Shown here in pieces: positions 6,404 to 13,756 of a DNA stretch of 13,758 bases. The stretch's first letter is position 1. Every line of letters begins with the position of its first letter. The notes beneath the pieces were generated by a model. The model worked only from the letters and a program-made list of their open reading frames with translations, ran no database searches and was not told where the DNA came from. The DNA is from JAFGPJ01 sp964439135. Its GTDB lineage: Bacteria; Planctomycetota; Phycisphaerae; Sedimentisphaerales; Anaerobacaceae. A program made the translations under genes and the position numbers. The DNA lies in assembly GCA_964439135.1 (NCBI GenBank), contig CAYTNN010000124.1:1-13758 (forward strand), in the 5' to 3' direction.

Positions 6404-9286
6404 CTACCAGTCAAACGTTTTCTGCCACGCCTTCTTCAGCGTCACGATGTCTGTTTCGATAACGGTTTCGCCGTCCTGTGCTTTGATGACGAGCGTTTTT
6501 TCTTCCGTCACTTTTCCGATCTGGCCGAACGGCAGATTTAGCATTAACTTAGCGAAAGCGTCATATTTGTCCGGCGTCACTTCCACAATGTATCGAGAAT
6601 TCGATTCGCTGAACAGTTGGGCGTCTGTGCGGCTGCAATCTTTGCCGCTGGGCAGGCCGCTCAAGTCCGCATCGATCCCGAATCCGCCGGCAAAGGCCAT
6701 CTCCGCAAGGGCCACGGCCAAGCCGCCCTCGGAACAGTCGTGGCAACTGGCTACAAGACCGTTGGCTATCGCGGCGGAAATCTTCGCGGCGATTTTCGGG
6801 GCTTTTCCGAGGTCTAATTTCGGCACGTTGGCCCCGATGTGGCCGTTAATCTTATAATAGTGCGAGCCGCCTAATTCGTTTTTCGTCTCGCCCACAATAA
6901 ACAGCAAATTGGATGCCTTCTTGAGGTCCATCGTGACACACTTGTTGATGTCGTCAACGATTGACATTGCGCTTATCAAAAGCGTCGATGGAATGGATAT
7001 CTGCGTGCCGTCCTCGCACGCAAATTCGTTATTCAGCGAATCTTTACCGGAGATAAACGGCGATTCGAAGGCCATCGCACCGTTATAGCAGGCCTGGGCC
7101 GCCCGCACCAGCGGGCCGAGAGTCTCCGGCCTGGTACAGTCGCCCCAGCAAAAATTATCCAGCAGAGCAATCCTGTCGGCCCGGCCGCCCACGCAAACCA
7201 GATTCCTTATCGCCTCTTCAATCCCGGCAAGCGCCATCCAGTAAGGATCGATGTCACCGTATAGCGGATTCATCCCGCAGCTAATCGCCAGGCCTCTTTC
7301 CGAATTGAGCTTCGGCTGAATCACCGCTGCATCGCTCGGCCCATCGTTAACCACGCCGGTCAGTGGTTTGACGACCGAGCCGCCCTGCACCTCATGGTCG
7401 TACTGCCGAATGACCCATTCCTTGCTGGCAACGTTGTAAGACGACAGAATCCGCAACAACTCATCGTTATAGTTATCCTTTTCGGGTACGCTCGGCTCAG
7501 ACAGCTTCGGCGCCACCCAGACGGCCTTGCGGGAGTATTTCGGCACACCGTGGTGCAGAAAATCCATATCCAGTTCGCCGACCTGCTTACCGTTGTATCG
7601 CAGCTTCAACTTCTTATCGCTCGTGAATTTGCCGACGACAGTCGACTCCACATTTTCGTCATCGAAGATTTTAGTTATGGCCTCTAAATTCTCAGGCTTT
7701 ACTGCGATGACCATTCTTTCCTGCGCTTCACTGATCCAGATTTCGGTATAGTTAAGGCCGGCATATTTCAGCGGTGCCTTTTCCAGATCGATTTCCGCAC
7801 CGAGGTCTTCTCCCATTTCTCCCGCCGCACTGCTCAAACCACCGGCTCCGCAATCCGTTATTGCTTCATACAACCCGGCTTCATTTGCCTGAACCAGAAC
7901 ATCCAGCATTTTCTTTTCCGTAATCGGATTGCCGATTTGCACGGCGTGTGAAAAGACCGTCTCGTGCTCGTGCGTCATTTGGCCGCTTGAGAAAGTCGCC
8001 CCGTGTATCCCGTCCCTGCCGATGCGGCCGCCGACCATAATGATCAGGTCTCCGCTTTGCGGATTCTTGAAGCACTTGTTCTTGTCCATCAGGCCGATGT
8101 TACCGCAATAGACCAACGGATTGCCCAGGTACCTGTCGTCGAAATAAATCGCGCCGTTGACCGTCGGAATTCCCATTCTGTTGCCGTAGTCGCGAACGCC
8201 CGCCACAACACCTTTCATAATCCGTCTGGGATGCAGGACTCCTTTGGGGATATCTTCGAGCTTCTTATCAGGCTCGCCGAAGCAGAAAATGTCCGTATTG
8301 GCGATAGGTCTGGCACCCAGGCCGGTTCCCATGGGATCACGAATCACGCCGCCAATGCCTGTAGCCGAGCCGCCGTAAGGGTCGAGTGCCGACGGGTGGT
8401 TATGGGTTTCGACCTTGAAGCAAACCGCAGAGTCTTCGTCGAATTCCACCACTCCTGCGTTATCTGCAAAGACCGAGATGCACCAGTCCTTGTCGAGCTG
8501 CTTAGTGGCCTTGAACACGGTTTCTTTCAGTAAATCGTCAAAATGCACCTGCTCACCATCTATTGACAATTCGACGGAGCTTTTGAGCGTTTTGTGCACA
8601 CAGTGCTCGCTCCATGTCTGGGCAATCGATTCCAACTCGATATCCGTAGGCTCTCTGTCGAGCTGCTGATAATGTTTCTGAATCGTTTGCATTTCGACCA
8701 GATTCAGAAACAGGTCTTTTTCTTTGCTAAGAGCAACGAGAGCATCATCGTCAAGGTCGCGTATGGGCCAGTCAACAATCTGCAATTCGTATGGTTTCAG
8801 ATGCGGGCTCGGCGGTTCCGCTTCGTTGCCTATAACGCAATCTTCTATACAATCGTTCGCTAAGATTTTCTTCGCAATCGTATCGGTCTGGCGTTGCGAG
8901 ATCTCACCCAGCAGGACATACTTTCGGGCGGTCCGTACGTTGTGGGCTTTTACCCCCATATCGGCAATCGCCGCCATGACAGATTCGGCGACCGGGTCGG
9001 TTACTCCGCTTTTCAGGTGTACCTCGATGAGCGTTGCTTTCGCCAGTCCGGCCGGCGGGCCGCTCCTGCCGACATAATACTCTTCGCAGACCGGATCGGC
9101 CAGAAGCTCTCGTGCCAGACGGTCGGCAAAATCCTTATCGAAGTCCGCCTCGATAAGAAAGACCTTCGCCGACTGAACCGCCTGCACAGAATTGATGCCC
9201 AGCTCCTGAATGTCTTCCAGTACGCTTTTGCCTTGAACATCCGAAAAATCCGACCGATTAAAAACCTCAACACGCCATTGCTTCAC
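6404..9286 (-). CDS. purL: Phosphoribosylformylglycinamidine synthase PurL with two fused N-terminal PurS-like domains
   Basis: 960 aa. It makes FGAM from FGAR, ATP and ammonia delivered by PurQ. The GTG start overlaps the tyrA stop (GTGA), with AAGGAA about 8 nt upstream. Residues about 4-72 and 84-152 align with each other and with the small PurS subunit (VEVFNRSDFSDVQGKSVLEDI against IEVHLKSGVTDPVAESVMAAI, in segments). The synthase part follows: REPTDIELESIAQTWSEHC with His228, ETHNHPSA (293-300), the DPYGGSATGIGGVIRDPMG glycine-rich ATP-site region, DCGAGGLSSAAGEMGEDLG, GKDSLNNE and DCSEGGLAVALAEM. There is no C-terminal glutaminase; that is the separate purQ. No stand-alone purS is seen. 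The form lies between Bacillus PurL (about 740 aa) and the E. coli single-chain enzyme (1295 aa), whose N-terminal domain is known to resemble a PurS dimer. Confidence 0.95.
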   Translation of the reverse strand: MKQWRVEVFNRSDFSDVQGKSVLEDIQELGINSVQAVQSAKVFLIEADFDKDFADRLARELLADPVCEEYYVGRSGPPAGLAKATLIEVHLKSGVTDPVAESVMAAIADMGVKAHNVRTARKYVLLGEISQRQTDTIAKKILANDCIEDCVIGNEAEPPSPHLKPYELQIVDWPIRDLDDDALVALSKEKDLFLNLVEMQTIQKHYQQLDREPTDIELESIAQTWSEHCVHKTLKSSVELSIDGEQVHFDDLLKETVFKATKQLDKDWCISVFADNAGVVEFDEDSAVCFKVETHNHPSALDPYGGSATGIGGVIRDPMGTGLGARPIANTDIFCFGEPDKKLEDIPKGVLHPRRIMKGVVAGVRDYGNRMGIPTVNGAIYFDDRYLGNPLVYCGNIGLMDKNKCFKNPQSGDLIIMVGGRIGRDGIHGATFSSGQMTHEHETVFSHAVQIGNPITEKKMLDVLVQANEAGLYEAITDCGAGGLSSAAGEMGEDLGAEIDLEKAPLKYAGLNYTEIWISEAQERMVIAVKPENLEAITKIFDDENVESTVVGKFTSDKKLKLRYNGKQVGELDMDFLHHGVPKYSRKAVWVAPKLSEPSVPEKDNYNDELLRILSSYNVASKEWVIRQYDHEVQGGSVVKPLTGVVNDGPSDAAVIQPKLNSERGLAISCGMNPLYGDIDPYWMALAGIEEAIRNLVCVGGRADRIALLDNFCWGDCTRPETLGPLVRAAQACYNGAMAFESPFISGKDSLNNEFACEDGTQISIPSTLLISAMSIVDDINKCVTMDLKKASNLLFIVGETKNELGGSHYYKINGHIGANVPKLDLGKAPKIAAKISAAIANGLVASCHDCSEGGLAVALAEMAFAGGFGIDADLSGLPSGKDCSRTDAQLFSESNSRYIVEVTPDKYDAFAKLMLNLPFGQIGKVTEEKTLVIKAQDGETVIETDIVTLKKAWQKTFDW

Positions 9287-10158
9287 GATATCATTTCCTT
9301 CTTCTTAATCTTGTAATTAATCAGTTCAGCCCGTTTGTCTCTCGCTTTTTCGAGCAGCTTTTCGATTTCTCTCTTATTTTCGCCCTTGATAGCCTTTCGG
9401 AGTTTCGTCAGTTCCGTAACGGCCTTGTCGATACCCCTGGTAGCATTGGACGCATTTGTCAGCAGTACGTCAGCCCAGATATTCGCCGGCCCTGATGCTA
9501 CTCTCGATGTATCCATGAACCCTTTACCTGCGAATTTCAAATCTTTGCTGCTGTTGGCATTAATCAATGCCGCGGCCATCAGATGCGGCAGATGACTTAC
9601 GTTGGCAAAGACTCTATCGTGCTCGGCCGGCTTCATTACTTTAACAAAACATCCGAGCCCAGACCAGAAATTCTTAAGGACTTGCACCGCTTGCCGATTC
9701 GTCTTTTCAGTCGTTGTCAGGATGCACATCGCCTGGTCGAATAAGTCATCTCTTGCGAATTCGACGCCTCTTTGTTCTGAGCCAGCAATCGGATGTGAGC
9801 CGACGTAGTGCACTTTCTTCGGCAGCTTCCCGGCCGCCCAGCGGTGCGGAAGAACCTTTGTCGATCCGACATCAGTAACAATACAACCGTCCGGGAGTGC
9901 ATCGGCAATCTCGGAGAAGGTTTTCTCAAACGTACATAAGGGCGTAGCAAGGATAACAAGGTCCGAATCGGAGACGCTTTGACACATATCGTCAACGACT
10001 TCACTTGCCACTGCTAATTCTCTGGCTTTAGCGCGAGTGGAGCAGCGGTGCGTATAACCTACTACTTTAACCCGGGCAAAAGAGCGTAAAACTGCTAAAG
10101 AAATAGATCCTCCCAAAAGCCCTAACCCTATAACAGTTGCCTGTTTTAAGTCCTTCAT
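9283..10158 (-). CDS. tyrA: Prephenate dehydrogenase TyrA
   Basis: 291 aa from the ATG at 10158, which has AAGG 8 nt upstream; a TTG two codons earlier (10164) is too close to that site. The enzyme oxidises prephenate to 4-hydroxyphenylpyruvate for tyrosine synthesis. GLGLLGGS (residues 11-18) is the nucleotide-binding glycine loop. DLVILATPLCTF and VTDVGSTK are family signatures, and HPIAGSEQRG (His122) holds the conserved catalytic-site histidine. HDRVFANVSHLPHLMAAAL begins the helical dimerisation domain. The C-terminus is lysine-rich and probably a coiled helix; no ACT or chorismate mutase domain is present. Cyclohexadienyl (arogenate) dehydrogenase activity cannot be excluded. Its stop overlaps the purL start by GTGA, implying translational coupling. 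Confidence 0.92.
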   Translation of the reverse strand: MKDLKQATVIGLGLLGGSISLAVLRSFARVKVVGYTHRCSTRAKARELAVASEVVDDMCQSVSDSDLVILATPLCTFEKTFSEIADALPDGCIVTDVGSTKVLPHRWAAGKLPKKVHYVGSHPIAGSEQRGVEFARDDLFDQAMCILTTTEKTNRQAVQVLKNFWSGLGCFVKVMKPAEHDRVFANVSHLPHLMAAALINANSSKDLKFAGKGFMDTSRVASGPANIWADVLLTNASNATRGIDKAVTELTKLRKAIKGENKREIEKLLEKARDKRAELINYKIKKKEMIS

Positions 10159-10202
10159 ATACAAGACCTTACGAAAATATACCTCAGAACAGATTCTGCT
10201 AA

Positions 10203-10231
10203 AAAGTACTGTACAGCCACACAGATGTCAA
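10203..10231 (-). promoter_or_regulatory. Sigma70 promoter of the tyrA-purL-purQ operon
   Basis: Read on the minus strand: TTGACA (10231-10226), a 17-bp spacer and TACTTT (10208-10203). Transcription would begin near 10196, leaving about 38 nt before the tyrA ATG. That is too short for a riboswitch, and none is seen. Confidence 0.6.
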
Positions 10232-10322
10232 TTTTTTTCTTTTATTTGTCCCATTAAAATGATAATATTCTGGCTTTCAGATAAAATTCGCCGTGATGGT
10301 GATATATACTCGTCGCGTACTT

Positions 10323-11423
10323 ATGTCAAAACGAGATACTAAAATAACTAAAATACCAGATAGAAGTCTAAGCAACGGTGACCACCTCGAATTCGAGGAA
10401 AAGATAGCTCATCTTGATCGCCAGATGAAAGAGCTGCGGAAACTCAGCTCTACAAAAGGTATCGACTATTCGGCTGAGATCCGCAAGCTCCAGCGGCAGC
10501 AGGTCGATGAGCTGAAAACAATATATTCGAATCTTACCGCCTGGCAGACGGTTCAGGTGGCACGCCATCCGAACAGACCGCTTCTATCCGACTACCTCAA
10601 CTTAATGGTAAAGGATTTTCGCGAATTGCACGGCGACAGGTGCTTCGGTGACGACCGTGCGCTCATAACAGGTCTCGGCCAGATCGGCAGGGAGAAAGTA
10701 TTGGTCGTCGGCCAAAACAAAGGCAAAACCACAAAGCAGAAGATTACCTGTAATTTCGGATGCCCAAATCCCGAGGGATATCGCAAGGCTTTGGCCAAGA
10801 TGAAATTTGCCGAAAAGTATGGCATCCCTATCGTCACACTAATCGACACACCTGGAGCCTATCCGGGCATTGGCGCCGAAGAGCGAGGTCAGGCCCAGGC
10901 AATCGCGGTCAACCTGAACCAGATGCCCCGGCTAAAGGTGCCGATAATTTGTATTGTCATTGGAGAAGGCGGTTCCGGCGGCGCTCTTGGAATAGGCGTT
11001 GGTGACAGGCTGGCAATGCTTGAATTCGCATATTATTCGGTAATATCGCCCGAAGGCTGCGCCGCGATTCTGTGGCGTGACGGCTCGCAGGCTCCCAAAG
11101 CCGCCGAGTCGCTTAAATTGACCAGTAAGGATTTGTATAAGCTCGGCCTGGTTGACGCCGTCATCCCTGAGCCGCTCGGCGGCGCTCATCGTAATCTGCA
11201 CGACACCGTCTATAACGTCGAGAAATATATCGTGAAAACGCTGCGGGACCTGAAGCGGACAAAGATTGACAATCTGCTTGAAAACAGATACAGCAAATTG
11301 CGTGCGATAGGCAGCAGTCCCACGGAAAAGTTACGCCGCAAGACCCAGGCAGGCAAAGAAAGAATCAAGGCGGCACTAAAAACCATCCCGACCAAGTCCA
11401 AACGAGTCCCCGCCAAGGTCTAA
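10323..11423 (+). CDS. accA: Acetyl-CoA carboxylase carboxyltransferase subunit alpha
   Basis: 366 aa from the ATG at 10323; GTG 10293 and ATG 10296 are in-frame alternatives and none has a clear ribosome site. With the beta subunit AccD, which is not in the window, AccA moves carboxyl from biotin-BCCP to acetyl-CoA to give malonyl-CoA, the first step of fatty-acid synthesis. LEFEEKIAHLDRQMKELRKL is the usual N-terminal helix; RHPNRPLLSDYL, IDTPGAYPGIGAEERGQAQA and GEGGSGGALGIGVGDRL are core crotonase-fold motifs with the oxyanion glycines. The protein is about 40 residues longer than typical AccA. The extra length is partly an N-terminal tail and partly a basic Lys/Arg-rich C-terminal tail. 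ATGATA-17-TAAAAT (10259-10287) is a weak promoter candidate. It is divergent from tyrA. Confidence 0.95.
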   Translation: MSKRDTKITKIPDRSLSNGDHLEFEEKIAHLDRQMKELRKLSSTKGIDYSAEIRKLQRQQVDELKTIYSNLTAWQTVQVARHPNRPLLSDYLNLMVKDFRELHGDRCFGDDRALITGLGQIGREKVLVVGQNKGKTTKQKITCNFGCPNPEGYRKALAKMKFAEKYGIPIVTLIDTPGAYPGIGAEERGQAQAIAVNLNQMPRLKVPIICIVIGEGGSGGALGIGVGDRLAMLEFAYYSVISPEGCAAILWRDGSQAPKAAESLKLTSKDLYKLGLVDAVIPEPLGGAHRNLHDTVYNVEKYIVKTLRDLKRTKIDNLLENRYSKLRAIGSSPTEKLRRKTQAGKERIKAALKTIPTKSKRVPAKV

Positions 11424-11512
11424 CTCTGTTGTGTCTTAGGCCGCAACATTCTTCCTCCGCTTTCAGCCTGTAATCGGCTCAATGTTCACAAGCTCTTGCA
11501 AGGAGAAGAATT

Positions 11513-11590
11513 ATGGCAGGCACAAAACAGGACTCGGAAAAAGAGAAATCTTCCCACGCAACGAAGAAAAACAAGAACCTGTTGAGTTGA
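11513..11590 (+). CDS. Possible small protein or leader ORF, 25 aa, lysine-rich
   Basis: ATG at 11513 and TGA at 11588-11590. AAGGAG at 11500-11505, 7 nt upstream, is one of the best Shine-Dalgarno sites in the window. The peptide begins MAGTKQDSEKEK, ends KKNKNLLS, is hydrophilic and basic, and has no membrane segment. I do not recognise it. It runs into the sulfatase relic, so it may be the start of a gene whose body was deleted, with the ribosome site left behind, or a true small protein. Confidence 0.35.
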   Translation: MAGTKQDSEKEKSSHATKKNKNLLS

Positions 11591-11944
11591 AGGACTCGTC
11601 AGCGCCGTCGATTTCATGCCATGTTCCTCGGAATGCTCGGCATTAACGATTACAAGAATATGGATGGACAAAATATGTGGAAGCTCGCAACAGGCCAAGC
11701 TCCGTCGCTCCATGATAATGTTTACACGGTCTTTAACGCATCCGGTGTAATTCATAATCCGGATTGGCACTACTTCCAGAACGTCAGGGACAAAAATGCG
11801 GGCAAAGGGTCTTGCCTTTATAACTTGAAAACCGATCCGGGCCAGTCAAGGAATGGCATAAAAGAATTCCCCGACGTAGCGAGAGATTTGAGAAATAAGT
11901 TGCAGAATCATCTTCAGATAAAGATATCGCCCCTGAGGTTGTGA
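11586..11944 (+). pseudogene. Sulfatase C-terminal relic with a frameshift
   Basis: The reading EGLVSAVDFMP (frame of 11589-11621) matches the sulfatase segment 'lvsaIDlmPT'. The continuation MFLGMLGINDYKNMDGQNMW is shifted into the frame of 11621, as if about one base were lost near 11620. The rest matches a sulfatase C-terminus (family S1, formylglycine-dependent): NVYTVFNASG, then CLYNLKTDPGQSRN for the usual LYDLxxDPxExxN, then FPDVARDLRNKLQNHL, ending at 11944. The N-terminal two thirds, including the C/S-x-P-x-R active site, is absent, so no activity is possible. A 107-aa frame from 11621 could still be translated but has no ribosome site. Confidence 0.7.
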
Positions 11945-12000
11945 TTGCCCGGCAAGTGACTTGGTGCAGGACTTCTATTTAGAATTGAATCAGAAATATA

Positions 12001-12018
12001 GGGCAGGCCTCCCTGCCC
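12001..12018 (-). terminator. Hairpin downstream of rpiB, possible terminator
   Basis: GGGCAGG (12001-12007) pairs perfectly with CCTGCCC (12012-12018) across a 4-nt loop. On the minus strand, reading away from rpiB, it is followed by TATATTTCT, a modest T-rich tail. The flanking GTAGGGTGGGC sequence also resembles a palindromic intergenic repeat. Confidence 0.45.
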
Positions 12019-12051
12019 ACCCTACCAACTATCCGCTATAAGTCGGCCATT

Positions 12052-12510
12052 CTATATTTCTCTGGGATCTTTGCCTTCTTCAATGGCCGCTATTTTTCTT
12101 ACTCTTCTTTCGTGCCTTCCGCCGCTGAATTCGGTGCTAAGCCAAACTTCCACCATTTTTCGCAGCAATACGACTCCAACCTGGTCCGCCGATAAGCACA
12201 GTACATTTGAGTTGTTGTGGTCACGCGAGATTTGAGCAGTTAATTCATCGTGACACAGGGCAGCCCTGATTCCTTTTACTTTGTTTGCGGACATACTCAT
12301 TCCGATCCCGGTTGCACAAGCTAGAATAGCCCTGTCGGCTTCCTTTTTGGATACCGCTGTTGCGGCCAAATACGCTAAGTCAGGGTAATCAACAGGATTG
12401 TTATCGCCGGTGCCGACATCGATACACTCATGGCCAAGCTCAGTAGCTATGGCCATAATTTGCTGTTTGATATCAAAGCCCCGATGGTCACTTCCAACTG
12501 CAATTTTCAT
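12052..12510 (-). CDS. rpiB: Ribose-5-phosphate isomerase B
   Basis: 152 aa, the usual size. It interconverts ribose-5-phosphate and ribulose-5-phosphate in the pentose phosphate pathway. The start reads MKIAVGSDHRGFDIK, typical of RpiB/LacAB, with DVGTGDNNPVDYPD next. The catalytic Cys65 lies in CATGIGMS (commonly CGTGIGMS), and RDHNNSNVL contains the ring-opening His98. Arg132 and Arg136 in FSGGRHERRVRKI bind phosphate. The ATG overlaps the stop of the upstream Sua5-phosphatase gene by ATGA, so translation is probably coupled. An allose-6-phosphate isomerase side activity is known in the family. Confidence 0.95.
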   Translation of the reverse strand: MKIAVGSDHRGFDIKQQIMAIATELGHECIDVGTGDNNPVDYPDLAYLAATAVSKKEADRAILACATGIGMSMSANKVKGIRAALCHDELTAQISRDHNNSNVLCLSADQVGVVLLRKMVEVWLSTEFSGGRHERRVRKIAAIEEGKDPREI

Positions 12511-13628
12511 ATCACAAGCTCACTAATCCTTTTTTGCACGGCTCTTTCAATTAATTTCGCACACTTATCATAAGACTGTTGTGGTTGACCTATCGGATCA
12601 GGAATTCCCGTATTACCCGCTAATAAAAAACACTTATTCGCCGCCTTCGGATCAAGAATAATAACTCTGTCCCGGTGTATTTGCTCCATTGCGAATATAA
12701 TGTCACTTGCTTCGATAAGCTCTCTGGACAATGCCTTGTTCCTATGAGCTTTTATATCTACTCCCTTAGCGGCACAAGCGGTCACCGCTTCAGCAGTTGC
12801 AGGATATCCAACTGAACCAATAATGCCAGCCGAACTAACCTTATAACCCATTTTGTCGAGGCCGTCAATATCGTATTGTAATTTTTCTGCCAAATATTTT
12901 TGAAATATTCCCTCAGCCATCGGGCTTCGACAGGTATTGCCTGTACAAACAAATAAAAACTGAAGCTGCGATAACGCTTCCAATTCCGCCTGTGAATATA
13001 CACCAGGCCTCAATATCCTCATGTCCTTTTTACCTATTTTAACAACCGTACTGCTTTGCTTGTATTTACACGGGCCTGCGTCCAGCAGCAAATCGATTCG
13101 ATCTGATAACTGATCAAGAACCTGACCGGCATCAACCGCGGGCGGGCTGTCCGTTATGTTAGCACTTGGCGCAACCACGGGAGTGCTCGTTTGCTGTAAC
13201 AACATTGCGGCTATTGTGTTATCCGGACAGCGAATACCTATGGAATGATCTTTGTACAGGCTTTCAAAAACTTCTCCTTCGAGATTCTTATGCTGTTTGT
13301 CGATGTCCTCCTTATCCAATTCGAATACAATGGTCAAAGGCCCGGGCCAGGCGTTTTGAATCAGTTTTTGAGCCTTCAGTCCGATGATGGGTACATAATT
13401 TCCGACATCGCTCTTTTGACCAATATGCAAAGTGTAGTACTTGCCGGTGGTTCGACCTTTGAGATTATCGAGCCTGGCTAACGAATCACTTTTGACCCGG
13501 CAGGCAATTCCATAGACAGTTTCAGTAGGAAACGCTACAAGCCCGCCCGATTCAATAATCGCCGCTGCTTCGTTGATTTTCATCGCATCAATCTTTGCGG
13601 CATCAAGTTTTAATACTTTTGTTTTCAT
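12507..13628 (-). CDS. sua5: Fusion of TsaC/Sua5 threonylcarbamoyl-AMP synthase with a YwlE-like arginine phosphatase
   Basis: 373 aa from the ATG at 13628, which gives the usual MKTKVLKLD start. A TTG at 13682 would add 18 unrelated residues, although GGAGAG stands 9 nt before it. Residues about 13-215 are a YrdC/Sua5 domain: GGLVAFPTETVYGIA, the KxR pair in KGRTTGK, and SAN in APSANITDSPP. It makes threonylcarbamoyl-AMP for tRNA t6A37. The later Sua5 C-terminal domain is replaced at about residue 221 by a low-molecular-weight phosphatase: LFVCTGNTCRSPMAE with nucleophile Cys228 and Arg234, and general acid Asp344 in PDPIGQP. Thr232 in the P-loop is the residue that makes Bacillus YwlE an arginine phosphatase; tyrosine phosphatases have Ile there. 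A TTGCCA-17-TATTGT promoter (13665-13637) would start transcription almost at the ATG; that is weakly supported. Confidence 0.92.
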   Translation of the reverse strand: MKTKVLKLDAAKIDAMKINEAAAIIESGGLVAFPTETVYGIACRVKSDSLARLDNLKGRTTGKYYTLHIGQKSDVGNYVPIIGLKAQKLIQNAWPGPLTIVFELDKEDIDKQHKNLEGEVFESLYKDHSIGIRCPDNTIAAMLLQQTSTPVVAPSANITDSPPAVDAGQVLDQLSDRIDLLLDAGPCKYKQSSTVVKIGKKDMRILRPGVYSQAELEALSQLQFLFVCTGNTCRSPMAEGIFQKYLAEKLQYDIDGLDKMGYKVSSAGIIGSVGYPATAEAVTACAAKGVDIKAHRNKALSRELIEASDIIFAMEQIHRDRVIILDPKAANKCFLLAGNTGIPDPIGQPQQSYDKCAKLIERAVQKRISELVI

Positions 13629-13723
13629 TGGCCGTAACAATACAATAGTGTGCCCCAAATGGCAAGGTTTTCTGCTCCCCAACAGGATAATCTCTCCACT
13701 GCTGCCAAGTAATCAATTTAAAG

Positions 13724-13756
13724 GGGGCCTATACCGAATCAATCAGTATAGGCCCC
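13724..13756. terminator. Strong 11-bp hairpin at the window edge
   Basis: GGGGCCTATAC (13724-13734) pairs perfectly with GTATAGGCCCC (13746-13756) across an 11-nt loop. On the minus strand it is followed by CTTTAAATT, so it could end a minus-strand gene lying beyond the window. On the plus strand the tail is cut off by the window end. Confidence 0.55.

Larger units (their letters stand above)
11424..12051. other. Region between accA and rpiB with gene remnants
   Basis: There is no full-length gene in these 628 bases. They hold a 25-codon ORF with a strong ribosome site (11513-11590), a frameshifted sulfatase C-terminal relic (11586-11944) and a hairpin (12001-12018). The first 90 bases after accA show no clear terminator. 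Confidence 0.7.

Noticed and set aside
5565..6857. A 430-codon plus-strand open frame opposite purQ and the end of purL
   Set aside because: It is antisense to two unmistakable enzymes, has no recognisable domain, and spans the purL-purQ spacer; it is a shadow of codon bias on the other strand.
10159..10202. Riboswitch or attenuator ahead of the tyrA-purL-purQ operon
   Set aside because: The predicted leader is only about 38 nt and shows no stable stem or leader peptide.
13629..13682. N-terminal extension of the Sua5 fusion from TTG 13682
   Set aside because: A possible GGAGAG site exists, but the 18 residues are unlike Sua5 starts and a promoter-like sequence falls inside this stretch.
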